Shown here: piece after piece, positions 15,570-23,479 of the stretch | Layout of the letters: each line of letters begins with the position of its first letter | Numbering within the stretch: the stretch's first letter is position 1 | DNA from: Palsa-504 sp963756575 | GTDB taxonomy: Bacteria; Actinomycetota; Actinomycetes; Streptosporangiales; Streptosporangiaceae | Length of the DNA: 64,000 nt | Direction: 5' to 3' | NCBI GenBank assembly: GCA_963756575.1 | Contig: CAVWOM010000011.1 | Location: 124,001-188,000 of the forward strand | Made by a program: the position numbers and the translations under genes | The notes under the pieces: model-generated | Databases searched by the model: none | What the model was told of the DNA's origin: nothing | The model's input: the letters and a program-made list of their open reading frames with translations, nothing else

Positions 15570-17298
15570 CGCGGCCCCCAGCGACTGGCGCCGCTGGGTC
15601 GTCTACCAGATCTACCCGCGCAGCTTCGCCGACGCCAGCGGCGACGGCATCGGCGATATCAAGGGCATGCTTCAGCACGTCGACTACCTGCACCGCCTCG
15701 GCGTCGACGTCATCTGGCTCTCCCCGGTGTACCGCAGCCCGATGGACGACAACGGCTACGACATCAGCGACTATCAGGACGTCGACCCGCTCTTCGGCAG
15801 CCTCCAGGACCTCGACGAGCTCATCACCCAATTGCACCAACGAGGCATGAAGCTCGTCATGGACCTGGTGGTGAACCACACCTCCGACGAGCATCCCTGG
15901 TTCAAAGAGTCCCGCTCCAGCCGCGACAATCCCAAGCGCGACTGGTACTGGTGGCGCGACCCCCGCCCGGGCGCCGTCCCCGGCACCCCCGGCGCGGAGC
16001 CCACCAACTGGGAGTCCTACTTCTCCGGCCCCACCTGGGACTGGGACGAGAAGACCGGCCAGTACTACCTGCACCTGTTCTCGCCCAAGCAGCCCGACCT
16101 GAACTGGGAAAACCCCGAGGTCCGCCAGGCGGTCTACGCGATGATGCGCTGGTGGCTCGACCGCGGCGTGGACGGCTTCCGCATGGACGTCATCAACATG
16201 ATCAGCAAGAACGTGAAACTGCCGGACACCACGCCCCGCCCCGGTTCCCGCTACGGACCCGGCCAGCCGTTCTTCGTCGGCGGCCCCCGCAACCACGAGT
16301 TCCTGCAGGAGATGCACCGCGAGGTCTTCGCCGGCCGCGACGCGCACGTCCTCACGGTGGGCGAGATGCCCGGCGTCACCATCGAAGACGGCATCAAGTT
16401 CACCGACCCGGCCCGGCACGAGCTGGACATGGTCTTCCAGTTCCAGCACGTGTCCCTCGACATCGGCACGAACAAGTTCGACCCGGTGCCCCTGGAACTG
16501 GCCAAGCTGAAAGCCTCGATGGCCGCGTGGCAATACGGTATGGCCGAACGAGGCTGGAACTCGCTCTACTTCGGCAACCACGACCAGCCGCGTTCGCTGT
16601 CGCGGTTCGGCGACGACAGCCCGGCCCACCGTGTGGCCGCGGCGAAAACGCTGGCTACCGTCCTGCACCTGCACCGCGGCACGCCCTACGTGTACCAGGG
16701 CGACGAGCTCGGCATGGCCAACGCCCCGCTCAAGGTGATCACCGACTACCGCGATATCGAGGCCCTGCGCTTCTACGCCGAGGCGACCGAGCGCGGCGAG
16801 GACCTGGCCATGCTGCTGCTCGCCATGGCCAAGATGAGCCGCGACCTGGCCCGGACCCCGGTCCAGTGGGACGCCTCCCCGGGCGCCGGCTTCACCGCCG
16901 GCACGCCGTGGCTGGCCGTCAACCCCGACCACGTGACCGTCAACGCGGCCGCCCAGGTCGACGACCCCGCCTCGGTCTTCGCCCACTACCGCCGCCTGGC
17001 CGCCCTGCGCCACGAGGACCCCGTGGTCACCGACGGCGACTTCGAGCTCCTCCTCCCCGAGCACCCCGCCGTCTGGGCCTTCCTCCGCCGCACCCCGGAG
17101 GCGGAACTCCTCGTCGCCGCCAGCTTCTCGGCCGAGCCGGTGACCGTGCGGCTGCCGGTGGACCCAGGCTGGTCAGCCGCCGTGGCCGTGGTGACCAGCC
17201 ATTCCGATGCCCCCCGGCAGCCTCCGCCCGACCTGCGGCTCCGTCCCTGGGAGTCCGCCGTCTGGCGCCGCCAGCTAGCCAGCCAGCCAGCCGGCTAG
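15556..17298 (+). CDS. GH13 alpha-glucosidase (oligo-1,6-glucosidase type)
   Basis: 580 residues, cytosolic (no signal). Complete GH13 core: VVYQIYPRSFADASGDGIGD, DLVVNHTSDEHPWF, GFRMDVIN (nucleophile Asp), VGEMPGV (acid/base Glu) and FGNHDQPR (transition-state Asp). The residue after the nucleophile is Val, which in this family goes with alpha-1,6 (isomaltase-like) rather than alpha-1,4 preference. TTG 15556 is taken as start because it gives a normal N-terminus; it overlaps csoR by 14 nt. Ends in a SQPAG tail made by an AGCC repeat that continues into the spacer. Confidence 0.9.
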   Translation: MSSPDAAPSDWRRWVVYQIYPRSFADASGDGIGDIKGMLQHVDYLHRLGVDVIWLSPVYRSPMDDNGYDISDYQDVDPLFGSLQDLDELITQLHQRGMKLVMDLVVNHTSDEHPWFKESRSSRDNPKRDWYWWRDPRPGAVPGTPGAEPTNWESYFSGPTWDWDEKTGQYYLHLFSPKQPDLNWENPEVRQAVYAMMRWWLDRGVDGFRMDVINMISKNVKLPDTTPRPGSRYGPGQPFFVGGPRNHEFLQEMHREVFAGRDAHVLTVGEMPGVTIEDGIKFTDPARHELDMVFQFQHVSLDIGTNKFDPVPLELAKLKASMAAWQYGMAERGWNSLYFGNHDQPRSLSRFGDDSPAHRVAAAKTLATVLHLHRGTPYVYQGDELGMANAPLKVITDYRDIEALRFYAEATERGEDLAMLLLAMAKMSRDLARTPVQWDASPGAGFTAGTPWLAVNPDHVTVNAAAQVDDPASVFAHYRRLAALRHEDPVVTDGDFELLLPEHPAVWAFLRRTPEAELLVAASFSAEPVTVRLPVDPGWSAAVAVVTSHSDAPRQPPPDLRLRPWESAVWRRQLASQPAG

Positions 17299-17457
17299 CT
17301 AGCCAGCGGGCGGCCAGGGTCGCTCGCCCGCTGCGCCGGGATGGCCGGCGGCATGGTCGGCCTTCGTCGAGCAGGCTCGCGGGGCGGATCCCGGTCCCGG
17401 CCGAGCCTGAATTTCTTCTCCCGCGACCGTCCATTTCCGTCGCGCCGGTTCGTCGTC

Positions 17458-17485
17458 CCTGTGAGAGTCCCCGATCCCTCACAGG
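17458..17485 (+). promoter_or_regulatory. CCTGTGAG/CTCACAGG dyad at the DUF899 ribosome-binding site
   Basis: 8-bp perfect arms with a 12-nt loop; the right arm runs into the Shine-Dalgarno AGGAGG of the DUF899 gene. A repressor or an RNA hairpin here would block translation initiation. Confidence 0.5.
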
Positions 17486-17495
17486 AGGTTCCGCG

Positions 17496-18218
17496 ATGAG
17501 TCTTCCCGATGTCGTGTCCCGCGAGCAGTGGCTCGACGCCCGGCGGCGGCTGCTGGCCCAGGAAAAGGAGCTGACCCGCCGGCACGACGAGCTCAACGCC
17601 ACCCGGCGCCGGCTACCCATGGTCAAGGTCAGCCAGGACTACGTGTTCGAGGGCCCGGACGGAAAAGTCACCCTCAACGACCTGTTCGGCGACAAGCGGC
17701 AGCTGATCGTGCAGCACGTGATGTTCGGCCCGGACTGGGAGCAGCCCTGCCCGGGCTGCTCGGCCGCCATCGAGGAGCTCAACCCGGGCGTGCTCGGCCA
17801 CGTCGCCTCCCGGGAGACCGCCTTCGTGCTGGCCTCCCGCGCCCCGTACGAGAAGATCGCGGCCAAGGCCGCGGAGCGCGGCTGGACCGTGCCCTGGTAT
17901 TCCACCTTCGGCAGCGACTTCAACTACGACTACCAGGTCTCCCTCGACGCCGAACGCGGCCAGTCCGACTACAACTACCGCGCCGAGCCCGACTTGCTCG
18001 GCGGCGACCGGTCCGCCGAGATGCCCGGCTACAGCTGCTTCCTGCGCGAGGGCGACGAGATCTTCCACACCTACTCGACCTTCGCCCGGGGGAGCGAATA
18101 CGTGGGGAACGCCTACACCTTCCTGGACATGACCGCGCTCGGCCGCCAGGAGGACTGGGAAGAGCCCAAGGACAGGACCGCCGCCGTCCGCGGCGGCGAC
18201 CCCACGTTCACCAGCTGA
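17496..18218 (+). CDS. DUF899 thioredoxin-like protein
   Basis: 240 residues of the DUF899 family: opening SREQWLDARRRLLAQEKELT, central FGPDWEQPCPGCSAAIEELN with a CPGC pair at the thioredoxin active-site position, and the C-terminal YTFLDMTALGRQEDWEEP. The role is unknown; the fold suggests redox chemistry. ATG 17496 follows ACAGGAGG. A second DUF899 gene with a different CEGCTWC site is at 38.2 kb. The gene ends 4 nt before the copper-type operator array. Confidence 0.85.
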   Translation: MSLPDVVSREQWLDARRRLLAQEKELTRRHDELNATRRRLPMVKVSQDYVFEGPDGKVTLNDLFGDKRQLIVQHVMFGPDWEQPCPGCSAAIEELNPGVLGHVASRETAFVLASRAPYEKIAAKAAERGWTVPWYSTFGSDFNYDYQVSLDAERGQSDYNYRAEPDLLGGDRSAEMPGYSCFLREGDEIFHTYSTFARGSEYVGNAYTFLDMTALGRQEDWEEPKDRTAAVRGGDPTFTS

Positions 18219-18221
18219 AAG

Positions 18222-18294
18222 ATACCCGGGCCGGGTTTATCCGAATACCCCAAAGGGGTTTATCCAATACCCGGCCCGGGTCTATTCAATACCC
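18222..18294 (+). promoter_or_regulatory. Tandem CsoR-like operator array, three full boxes and a half
   Basis: ATACCCGGGCCGGGTTTAT (18222), ATACCCCAAAGGGGTTTAT (18245), ATACCCGGCCCGGGTCTAT (18267) and a half site ATACCC (18289). Spacing is 23, 22 and 22 bp, about two helical turns. GC-rich dyads flanked by AT are the operator style of CsoR repressors. They sit 50-120 bp before the copper-cluster membrane genes. Confidence 0.75.
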
Positions 18295-18342
18295 ACGTCC
18301 ATCTTTTATCGTCTTATCGGTCTCGAGAAAAGGAACCGGGGG

Positions 18343-19263
18343 ATGAGCGAAAGCCTCGTTATCGGCCGCGCCGTTCCGCGGGCCCATGCGCCGGCCCTGG
18401 ACACACGGCGCAAGCTGCAGCTGGCCCTGGGCGCTATCTGGCTGCTCGACGGCATCCTGCAGTTCCAGCCGTCCATGTTCACCAAGGCGTTCCCCGAGCT
18501 GCTCGCGGGCACCGCGGCCGGCAACCCGGCCTTCGTGGCCAGCCCCGTTAACTGGTCGGCCGCCCTCATCTCGCACCACCTGGTCGTGCTGAACGCCGTC
18601 TTCGCCGCCATCCAGGTCGCGCTGGGCCTCGGGATCGCGTGGCGGCCCACGCTCCGGGTGGCGCTGGCCGCCTCGGTGCTGTGGTCGCTGGCGGTATGGT
18701 TCCTCGGCGAGGGCCTGGGCGGCGTGCTGGCCGGGACGACCAGCCTGGCCGACGGCGCCCCCGGCGCGGTGATCCTGTACGCGCTGCTCGCGATCCTGCT
18801 CTGGCCAGCCGAAAAGGAACGACCGGCCCGCTTCATCGCCGGCCGCGCCGTCGGCGAGAAGACCGCCCTGACCCTGTGGTCGGTCCTGTGGGCCAGCATG
18901 GCGTACTTCGCGCTGCAGCCGGGCCTCGGCGACGACATCAAGGACATGGCCGCCGGCCAGCCCACCTCGGTGTCCTGGCTGGTCGCCCACACCGCGAGCC
19001 TGCTGGCCGGCCAGGGGCCGCTCACCGCGATCCTGCTGGCCGCCGCGCTGGCCGTCACCGCCCTCGGCGGCTGGCTCCCAGCCGCCCGCGCCGCGATCAT
19101 CGCGGCCCTCGTGCTGGCCGCGTTCCTGTGGCTGGCCCAGGGCTTCGGCGCCCTGTTCACCGGCGCCGCCACCGACCCCGGCTCGGGCCCGCTCCTCATC
19201 CTGCTCGCCCTGGCCTACTGGCCCGCCCGCGTTAAGACTGATCCCGAAACCGCAGGAGCCTGA
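18343..19263 (+). CDS. Polytopic membrane protein of the copper cluster
   Basis: 306 residues with about eight hydrophobic helices. No Cys-rich or CPx motif is seen. It resembles conserved actinobacterial membrane proteins found beside DUF5134 and copper genes, but I cannot name a function. The first helix block (LALGAIWLLDGILQFQPSMF) is DoxX-like in flavour. It is preceded by the CsoR-like box array and followed at 1 nt by the DUF5134 gene, so both are probably copper-induced. GGAACCGGGGG before the ATG. Confidence 0.7.
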   Translation: MSESLVIGRAVPRAHAPALDTRRKLQLALGAIWLLDGILQFQPSMFTKAFPELLAGTAAGNPAFVASPVNWSAALISHHLVVLNAVFAAIQVALGLGIAWRPTLRVALAASVLWSLAVWFLGEGLGGVLAGTTSLADGAPGAVILYALLAILLWPAEKERPARFIAGRAVGEKTALTLWSVLWASMAYFALQPGLGDDIKDMAAGQPTSVSWLVAHTASLLAGQGPLTAILLAAALAVTALGGWLPAARAAIIAALVLAAFLWLAQGFGALFTGAATDPGSGPLLILLALAYWPARVKTDPETAGA

Positions 19264-19264
19264 C

Positions 19265-19936
19265 ATGCCCGGCCCCGGCTGGCTCACCGGCCTGCTCGCC
19301 GCCGTGATGCTCACGGTCGCCGCCTACAACGCCACCCGCCTGGTCGCCGCCCCCCGCCGGGGCCGCGCGGCCGAACTCGACGCCGACGGCGCGCACGTGG
19401 TCATGGGCGTCGCCATGGCCGGCATGCTCACCCCCGCCCTCAGCTTCGCCCCGCCCCGCCTCTGGCAGGCGTTCTTCGCTGCCTCCGGCGTCTGGTTCGG
19501 CTACCAGTGCCTCCGCACCCGCCGCGGCCAGGCGCTGGGCACCTGGCGCTGCCCGCACCCCCTGCCCCACCTGATCGAGTGCGCCGCCATGATCCTCATG
19601 CTCGCCCTCCCCGCCACCACCGCCACCGGCATGGCCGCCATGACCAGCCCCCTCACCGGCCCCGCCGCCCGCTTCTCCCCGCTGACCCTGCTGCTGGTCC
19701 TGTTCATGGTCGGCTACGTCATGTGGCTAGCCAACAACCTGTCCGCCCTAACCCCCGCCCCAGCCATAGCAACAGCCACAGCAACTGGCACCACCACCAC
19801 CGGCACCACCACCACCGGCACCACCACCACCGGCACCACCACGCCGGCCGCTCCCTACCTGGCCCCCCGCTGCGCCGCCTGCTGCAAGATCGCCATGGCC
19901 GTAACCATGGGCTACATGCTGGTCGTCATGCTCTGA
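19265..19936 (+). CDS. DUF5134 membrane protein with Thr/Gly repeat
   Basis: 223 residues. Five to six helices; HVVMGVAMAGMLTP with its His/Met residues is typical of DUF5134 and might bind copper. A loop is expanded by four 15-bp units (GGCACCACCACCACC) coding GTTTT repeats at 19787-19846. The final helix contains APRCAACCKIAMAVTMGYM, with three Cys and several Met residues in a row suited to Cu(I). It is translated with the preceding membrane gene. Function is inferred from context only. Confidence 0.75.
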   Translation: MPGPGWLTGLLAAVMLTVAAYNATRLVAAPRRGRAAELDADGAHVVMGVAMAGMLTPALSFAPPRLWQAFFAASGVWFGYQCLRTRRGQALGTWRCPHPLPHLIECAAMILMLALPATTATGMAAMTSPLTGPAARFSPLTLLLVLFMVGYVMWLANNLSALTPAPAIATATATGTTTTGTTTTGTTTTGTTTPAAPYLAPRCAACCKIAMAVTMGYMLVVML

Positions 19937-20256
19937 AATGGTTGTGGCAACGTAATGGCTCTATCAATGACGTTGCCACAACCATTGAACTGCGCTGGTG
20001 CAGATGGGACAGCGGAGGCTAGTGAGGCGGCGGCTAGTGAGGCGACGGCTGGCCGGCCAGCTCGTACGCCGGCCTCCGCGATCGCCTCGCGCAGCGCATC
20101 GGGCCCGGGCAGCGGCGCCCCGGTGACCACGACCTTCCCGGCCGCCACGTCGACGTCCACCGCCGTCACCCCCGGTAGCCCACCGACCTCGGCCCGCACC
20201 GCACGGGCGCAGTGTTCGCAGGTCATGCCGCTGACGAGAATCTCCAGGGTGGCCAC
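19912..20256 (-). CDS. Copper chaperone / heavy-metal-associated domain protein
   Basis: Residues 1-68 are a complete HMA domain: EILVSGMTCEHCARAVRAEV with the metal-binding CxxC, then VTAVDVDVAAGKVVVTG. This is the size of CopZ, which passes Cu(I) to CopA. The frame then continues for 45 residues of Ala/Ser repeat and through the bidirectional hairpin into the end of the DUF5134 gene, which is unlikely to be native; the real stop may have been lost by mutation in a GGCTAGTGAGGC repeat. Divergent from copA by 50 bp. Confidence 0.75.
   Translation of the reverse strand: MATLEILVSGMTCEHCARAVRAEVGGLPGVTAVDVDVAAGKVVVTGAPLPGPDALREAIAEAGVRAGRPAVASLAAASLASAVPSAPAQFNGCGNVIDRAITLPQPFQSMTTSM
19937..19986. 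terminator. Bidirectional hairpin between DUF5134 and copper-chaperone genes
   Basis: 17-bp perfect arms AATGGTTGTGGCAACGT / ACGTTGCCACAACCATT with a 16-nt loop, starting 1 nt after the DUF5134 stop. It lies inside the annotated tail of the convergent chaperone frame, which hints that the chaperone's original stop was lost. Confidence 0.75.
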
Positions 20257-20306
20257 GCCGGTGATCTTAGCGGTGAATACTGGAACCCTGGCCCAGGGGG
20301 AGGACG

Positions 20307-22610
20307 ATGGCGGTAACCACGGCGCCGGCCGAGACCACGCAGGTCGAGCTGGTCATCGGCGGCATGACCTGCGCCGCCTGCGCCGCCCGGGTCCAGGCCA
20401 AGCTGAACAAGGTGACCGGCGTCACCGCCTCCGTCAATCTTTCGACCGAACGTGCTTATGTATCCGCCCCGCTCTCCCTCCCCGCGGACGCTCTCATCAG
20501 CGTGGTCGAGGCCACCGGCTACACCGCCGAGGTCGCCCGGCCCGCGGAACCTGAAGCCCCGGACACCCAGGAGAGCGCCGAGGACGCCGCGGTGCGGCGG
20601 CTGCGCCGCCGGCTGATCCTGGCGCTGGTGTTCTTCGTCCCGCTCACCGACGCGTCGATGATGTTGTCGATCTTCCCGTGGACCCGCTTCCCCGGCTGGC
20701 AGTGGGCGCTGGTCGCGCTGGCCGCGCCGGTGGCCACCTGGGCCGCCTGGCCGTTCCACGCGGCCGCGCTGCGGCAGGCGCGGCACCTGTCCTCGTCGAT
20801 GGACACGCTGGTGTCGCTGGGCGTCCTGGCCGCCTGCGGCTGGTCGGTCTACGCGATGTTCGCGCTCGACCGAGGGAGAAAAGGCCCGAGCGGGCTGGAT
20901 AACCTGCTGCACGGTTCCGGCGGCGGCATCTACCTCGAGGTGGCCGCCGCGGTCACCACGTTCCTGCTGGCCGGCCGGCTGTACGAGGCCCGGGCCCGGC
21001 GCACCGCGGGCCGGGCCGTGCGCGAGCTGGCCGCGGCCGGCGCCCGCGACGTCTGCGTCCTGAACGACGACGGCGCCGAGCAGCGGATCCCGGCCGCCGA
21101 ACTCCGAGCCGGGCAGCGGTTCGTGGTCCGGCCGGGGGAGCGGATCGCCGCCGACGGCGTGGTCCTAACCGGCCAGACCGCGGTAGACCGCAGCATGATG
21201 ACCGGCGAATCGGTTCCGGTCGACGCCGCCCCCGGCGACGCGGTGACCGGCGGCACCATCGCGGTGACCGGCCGCCTGATCGTCCGGGCCGACAAGGTGG
21301 GCGCGGACACCCAGCTGGCCCACATGCTCAAGCTGGTCGAGCAGGCCCAGGCGGGCAAGGCCGGCGTCCAGCGGCTGGCCGACCGGATCTGCGCGGTGTT
21401 CGTCCCGGCCGTGCTGGCCTGCTCGGTCCTGACCCTGGCGGGCTGGCTGCTGGCCGGGAGCCCCGCCGGTCAAGACAGGGCGGGCCACGCGGTCAGCGCC
21501 GCGCTGGCCGTGCTGATCATCGCCTGCCCGTGCGCGCTGGGCCTGGCCACCCCGGCCGCGCTCATCGCCGCGACCGGGCGGGGGGCCCGGATGGGCATCT
21601 TCATCAAGGGCTACCAGGCCCTGGAGTCCTCCCGCGCCATCGACACGGTGGTGCTGGACAAGACCGGCACCGTCACCACCGGCCGGATGGCCGTCGCCGC
21701 CGTGCGGGTGCTCCCCGGCGTCAGCCGGGACGACCTGCTCCGCCACGCCGGCTCGGTCGAGCAGGCCTCCGAGCACGCCGTAGCGGGAGCCATCACTCAC
21801 CTGGCCCGCTCCGAGCCCCCATCGCTGGCGGGCCAGCTGACCGAAGCCGACAGCTTCGAGGCCCTCCCCGGCCTGGGCGCCCGCGGCCTGGTCGACGGCC
21901 GCATGATCGTCATCGGCCGGTCCCGGCTGTTCGCCGAACACAACGTCTCGATCCCAGACGACCTGGCCGCCTGGTGCCAGTCCCGCGAGGAAGACGGCTG
22001 CACCACGGTTCTCGCGGCCTGGGACGACGAGATCCGCGGCGCCTTCGCCGTCACCAACACGGTCAAGGACTCGGCCGCGCCCGCGGTCGCCCGGCTCCGC
22101 GCCCTGGGCCTGCACCCGGTCCTGCTGACCGGCGACAACGCCGCCACCGCCCAGGCCGTGGGCAGCGCCGTCGGCATCGACGATATCCGCAGCGAGGCGC
22201 TCCCCGCCGATAAGGCGCAGGTCATCGGCGAGCTGGAGCACGAAGGCCGTTCGGTCGCCATGGTCGGGGACGGGGTCAACGACGGTCCGGCCCTCGCGGC
22301 CGCCCGCCTGGGACTGGCCCTGGGGTCGGGCACGGACGTCGCCATCGTCGCCGCCGACATGATCTTGCTCCGCGACGACCTGGGCGCCGTGCCCGACGCG
22401 ATCGCGCTGGCCCGGGCCGCGTTCCGGACCATCCGCGCCAACCTGGCCTGGGCCTTCTGCTACAACATCGCGGCCATCCCGCTGGCCGCCCTCGGCCTGG
22501 CCAACCCCCTGGTCGCCGCGGCCACCATGACCCTGTCCTCCGTCTTCGTCGTCTGGAACAGCCTCCGCCTGCGTGGGTTCACCCCCGACGGCGGCCGCCT
22601 CATCGTCTAA
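20307..22610 (+). CDS. copA: Cu(I)-exporting P1B-1 ATPase
   Basis: 767 residues. N-terminal HMA domain (GGMTCAACAARVQ), eight membrane helices, actuator MTGES, metal-site helix IACPCALGLATP, phosphorylation DKTGT and hinge GDGVNDGPAL. The last helix MTLSSVFVVWNSLRLR with Met and Ser-Ser is the Cu(I) signature of subgroup 1B-1. The nucleotide-domain motif reads SEHA instead of SEHP, with His kept; similar variants occur in mycobacterial Ctp ATPases. It expels copper from the cytosol. GGGGGAGG precedes the ATG. Confidence 0.95.
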   Translation: MAVTTAPAETTQVELVIGGMTCAACAARVQAKLNKVTGVTASVNLSTERAYVSAPLSLPADALISVVEATGYTAEVARPAEPEAPDTQESAEDAAVRRLRRRLILALVFFVPLTDASMMLSIFPWTRFPGWQWALVALAAPVATWAAWPFHAAALRQARHLSSSMDTLVSLGVLAACGWSVYAMFALDRGRKGPSGLDNLLHGSGGGIYLEVAAAVTTFLLAGRLYEARARRTAGRAVRELAAAGARDVCVLNDDGAEQRIPAAELRAGQRFVVRPGERIAADGVVLTGQTAVDRSMMTGESVPVDAAPGDAVTGGTIAVTGRLIVRADKVGADTQLAHMLKLVEQAQAGKAGVQRLADRICAVFVPAVLACSVLTLAGWLLAGSPAGQDRAGHAVSAALAVLIIACPCALGLATPAALIAATGRGARMGIFIKGYQALESSRAIDTVVLDKTGTVTTGRMAVAAVRVLPGVSRDDLLRHAGSVEQASEHAVAGAITHLARSEPPSLAGQLTEADSFEALPGLGARGLVDGRMIVIGRSRLFAEHNVSIPDDLAAWCQSREEDGCTTVLAAWDDEIRGAFAVTNTVKDSAAPAVARLRALGLHPVLLTGDNAATAQAVGSAVGIDDIRSEALPADKAQVIGELEHEGRSVAMVGDGVNDGPALAAARLGLALGSGTDVAIVAADMILLRDDLGAVPDAIALARAAFRTIRANLAWAFCYNIAAIPLAALGLANPLVAAATMTLSSVFVVWNSLRLRGFTPDGGRLIV

Positions 22611-22618
22611 CCTGGAGC

Positions 22619-23479
22619 GTGCCCGCCGCCGACTTGCGTATCGACCCGCTGACCGGGGCCAACGTCGTCGTCACGCCGTGGCGGCAGCACCGGCCCAACC
22701 TGCCGCCGGGCCCGTGCCCGTTCTGCCCCGGCGGCCTCGAGGCTCCTCAGGCCTACGACGTCAGGCACTTCACCAACCGCTGGCCCGCCCTGCCCGACGC
22801 CCGGCACGAAGTCGTCCTGCACAGCCCGGATCACGACGCTTCCTTCCCCGCCCTGGACGAAGAACAGGCCGCCCGCGTCGTCGACCTCTGGTCCGCGCGC
22901 ACCGCGGCGCTGGGGGCCCGCGCGGACGTGGCCTACGTGTTCGTCTTCGAGAACCGCGGGCGGGCGATCGGGGCCACGATCGACCATCCGCACAGCCAGA
23001 TCATGGCCTTCGACGCGATCCCGCCCGTCCCCGCCTACGAGCTCACCGCCGGCAAGTGCACGTTCTGCCAGCAAAGCGACGACGACCTCCTCGTCGCCCG
23101 CCGGGCCGGCTGGCAGGCGGCCGTGCCGTGGGCGCCCTCCTGGCCGTACGAGCTGCTGATCTCCCCGGACCGCCACGTCGCCGACCTGCCCGCGGCCGGC
23201 CCGGAACTGCGGGCCGGCCTCGGCGCGATGCTCGTGGACGCCCTGACCCGGGTGGAGCGCTTCCTCGGCCCCGACGCCCCGTACATGCTGTGGGTCCACC
23301 AGCGCCCGGCCGACGGCGGCGACTGGCCCGACGCCCACCTGCACCTGCACCTGGCGCCCGCCCTGCGCGCGCCCGGCGTGCGCCGGCACCTGGCCGCCGC
23401 CGAGTTCGGCGCCGGCGTCTTCTTCAACCCGGTCGACCCGCCCCAGGCCGCGGCCCGGCTCAGGTCGGTACCCCCGTGA
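22619..23479 (+). CDS. galT: Galactose-1-phosphate uridylyltransferase
   Basis: 286 residues. Second enzyme of the Leloir pathway: moves UMP from UDP-glucose to galactose-1-phosphate. Active-site ATIDHPHSQIM holds the HPH motif; CPFCPG and CTFCQQ supply the structural zinc cysteines; HLHLHLAPAL closes the second half. It is shorter than E. coli GalT, as usual for actinobacteria. GTG at 22619, 8 nt after copA, so possible read-through from the copper gene. Overlaps galK by GTGA. Confidence 0.9.
   Translation: MPAADLRIDPLTGANVVVTPWRQHRPNLPPGPCPFCPGGLEAPQAYDVRHFTNRWPALPDARHEVVLHSPDHDASFPALDEEQAARVVDLWSARTAALGARADVAYVFVFENRGRAIGATIDHPHSQIMAFDAIPPVPAYELTAGKCTFCQQSDDDLLVARRAGWQAAVPWAPSWPYELLISPDRHVADLPAAGPELRAGLGAMLVDALTRVERFLGPDAPYMLWVHQRPADGGDWPDAHLHLHLAPALRAPGVRRHLAAAEFGAGVFFNPVDPPQAAARLRSVPP

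Noticed and set aside
15951..17495. Plus-strand frame leading into DUF899 from within the glucosidase
   Set aside because: Pro/Arg-rich shadow of GH13; the DUF899 gene starts at 17496 with its own AGGAGG.
20286..20298. CCCTGGCCCAGGG before copA as a CsoR box
   Set aside because: Lacks the flanking AT and ATACCC halves of the 18.2 kb boxes and sits on the Shine-Dalgarno region; could be chance in GC-rich DNA.
20820..21800. SEHA instead of SEHP in CopA as evidence of inactivity
   Set aside because: The His is retained and similar variants are known in active mycobacterial P-type ATPases.
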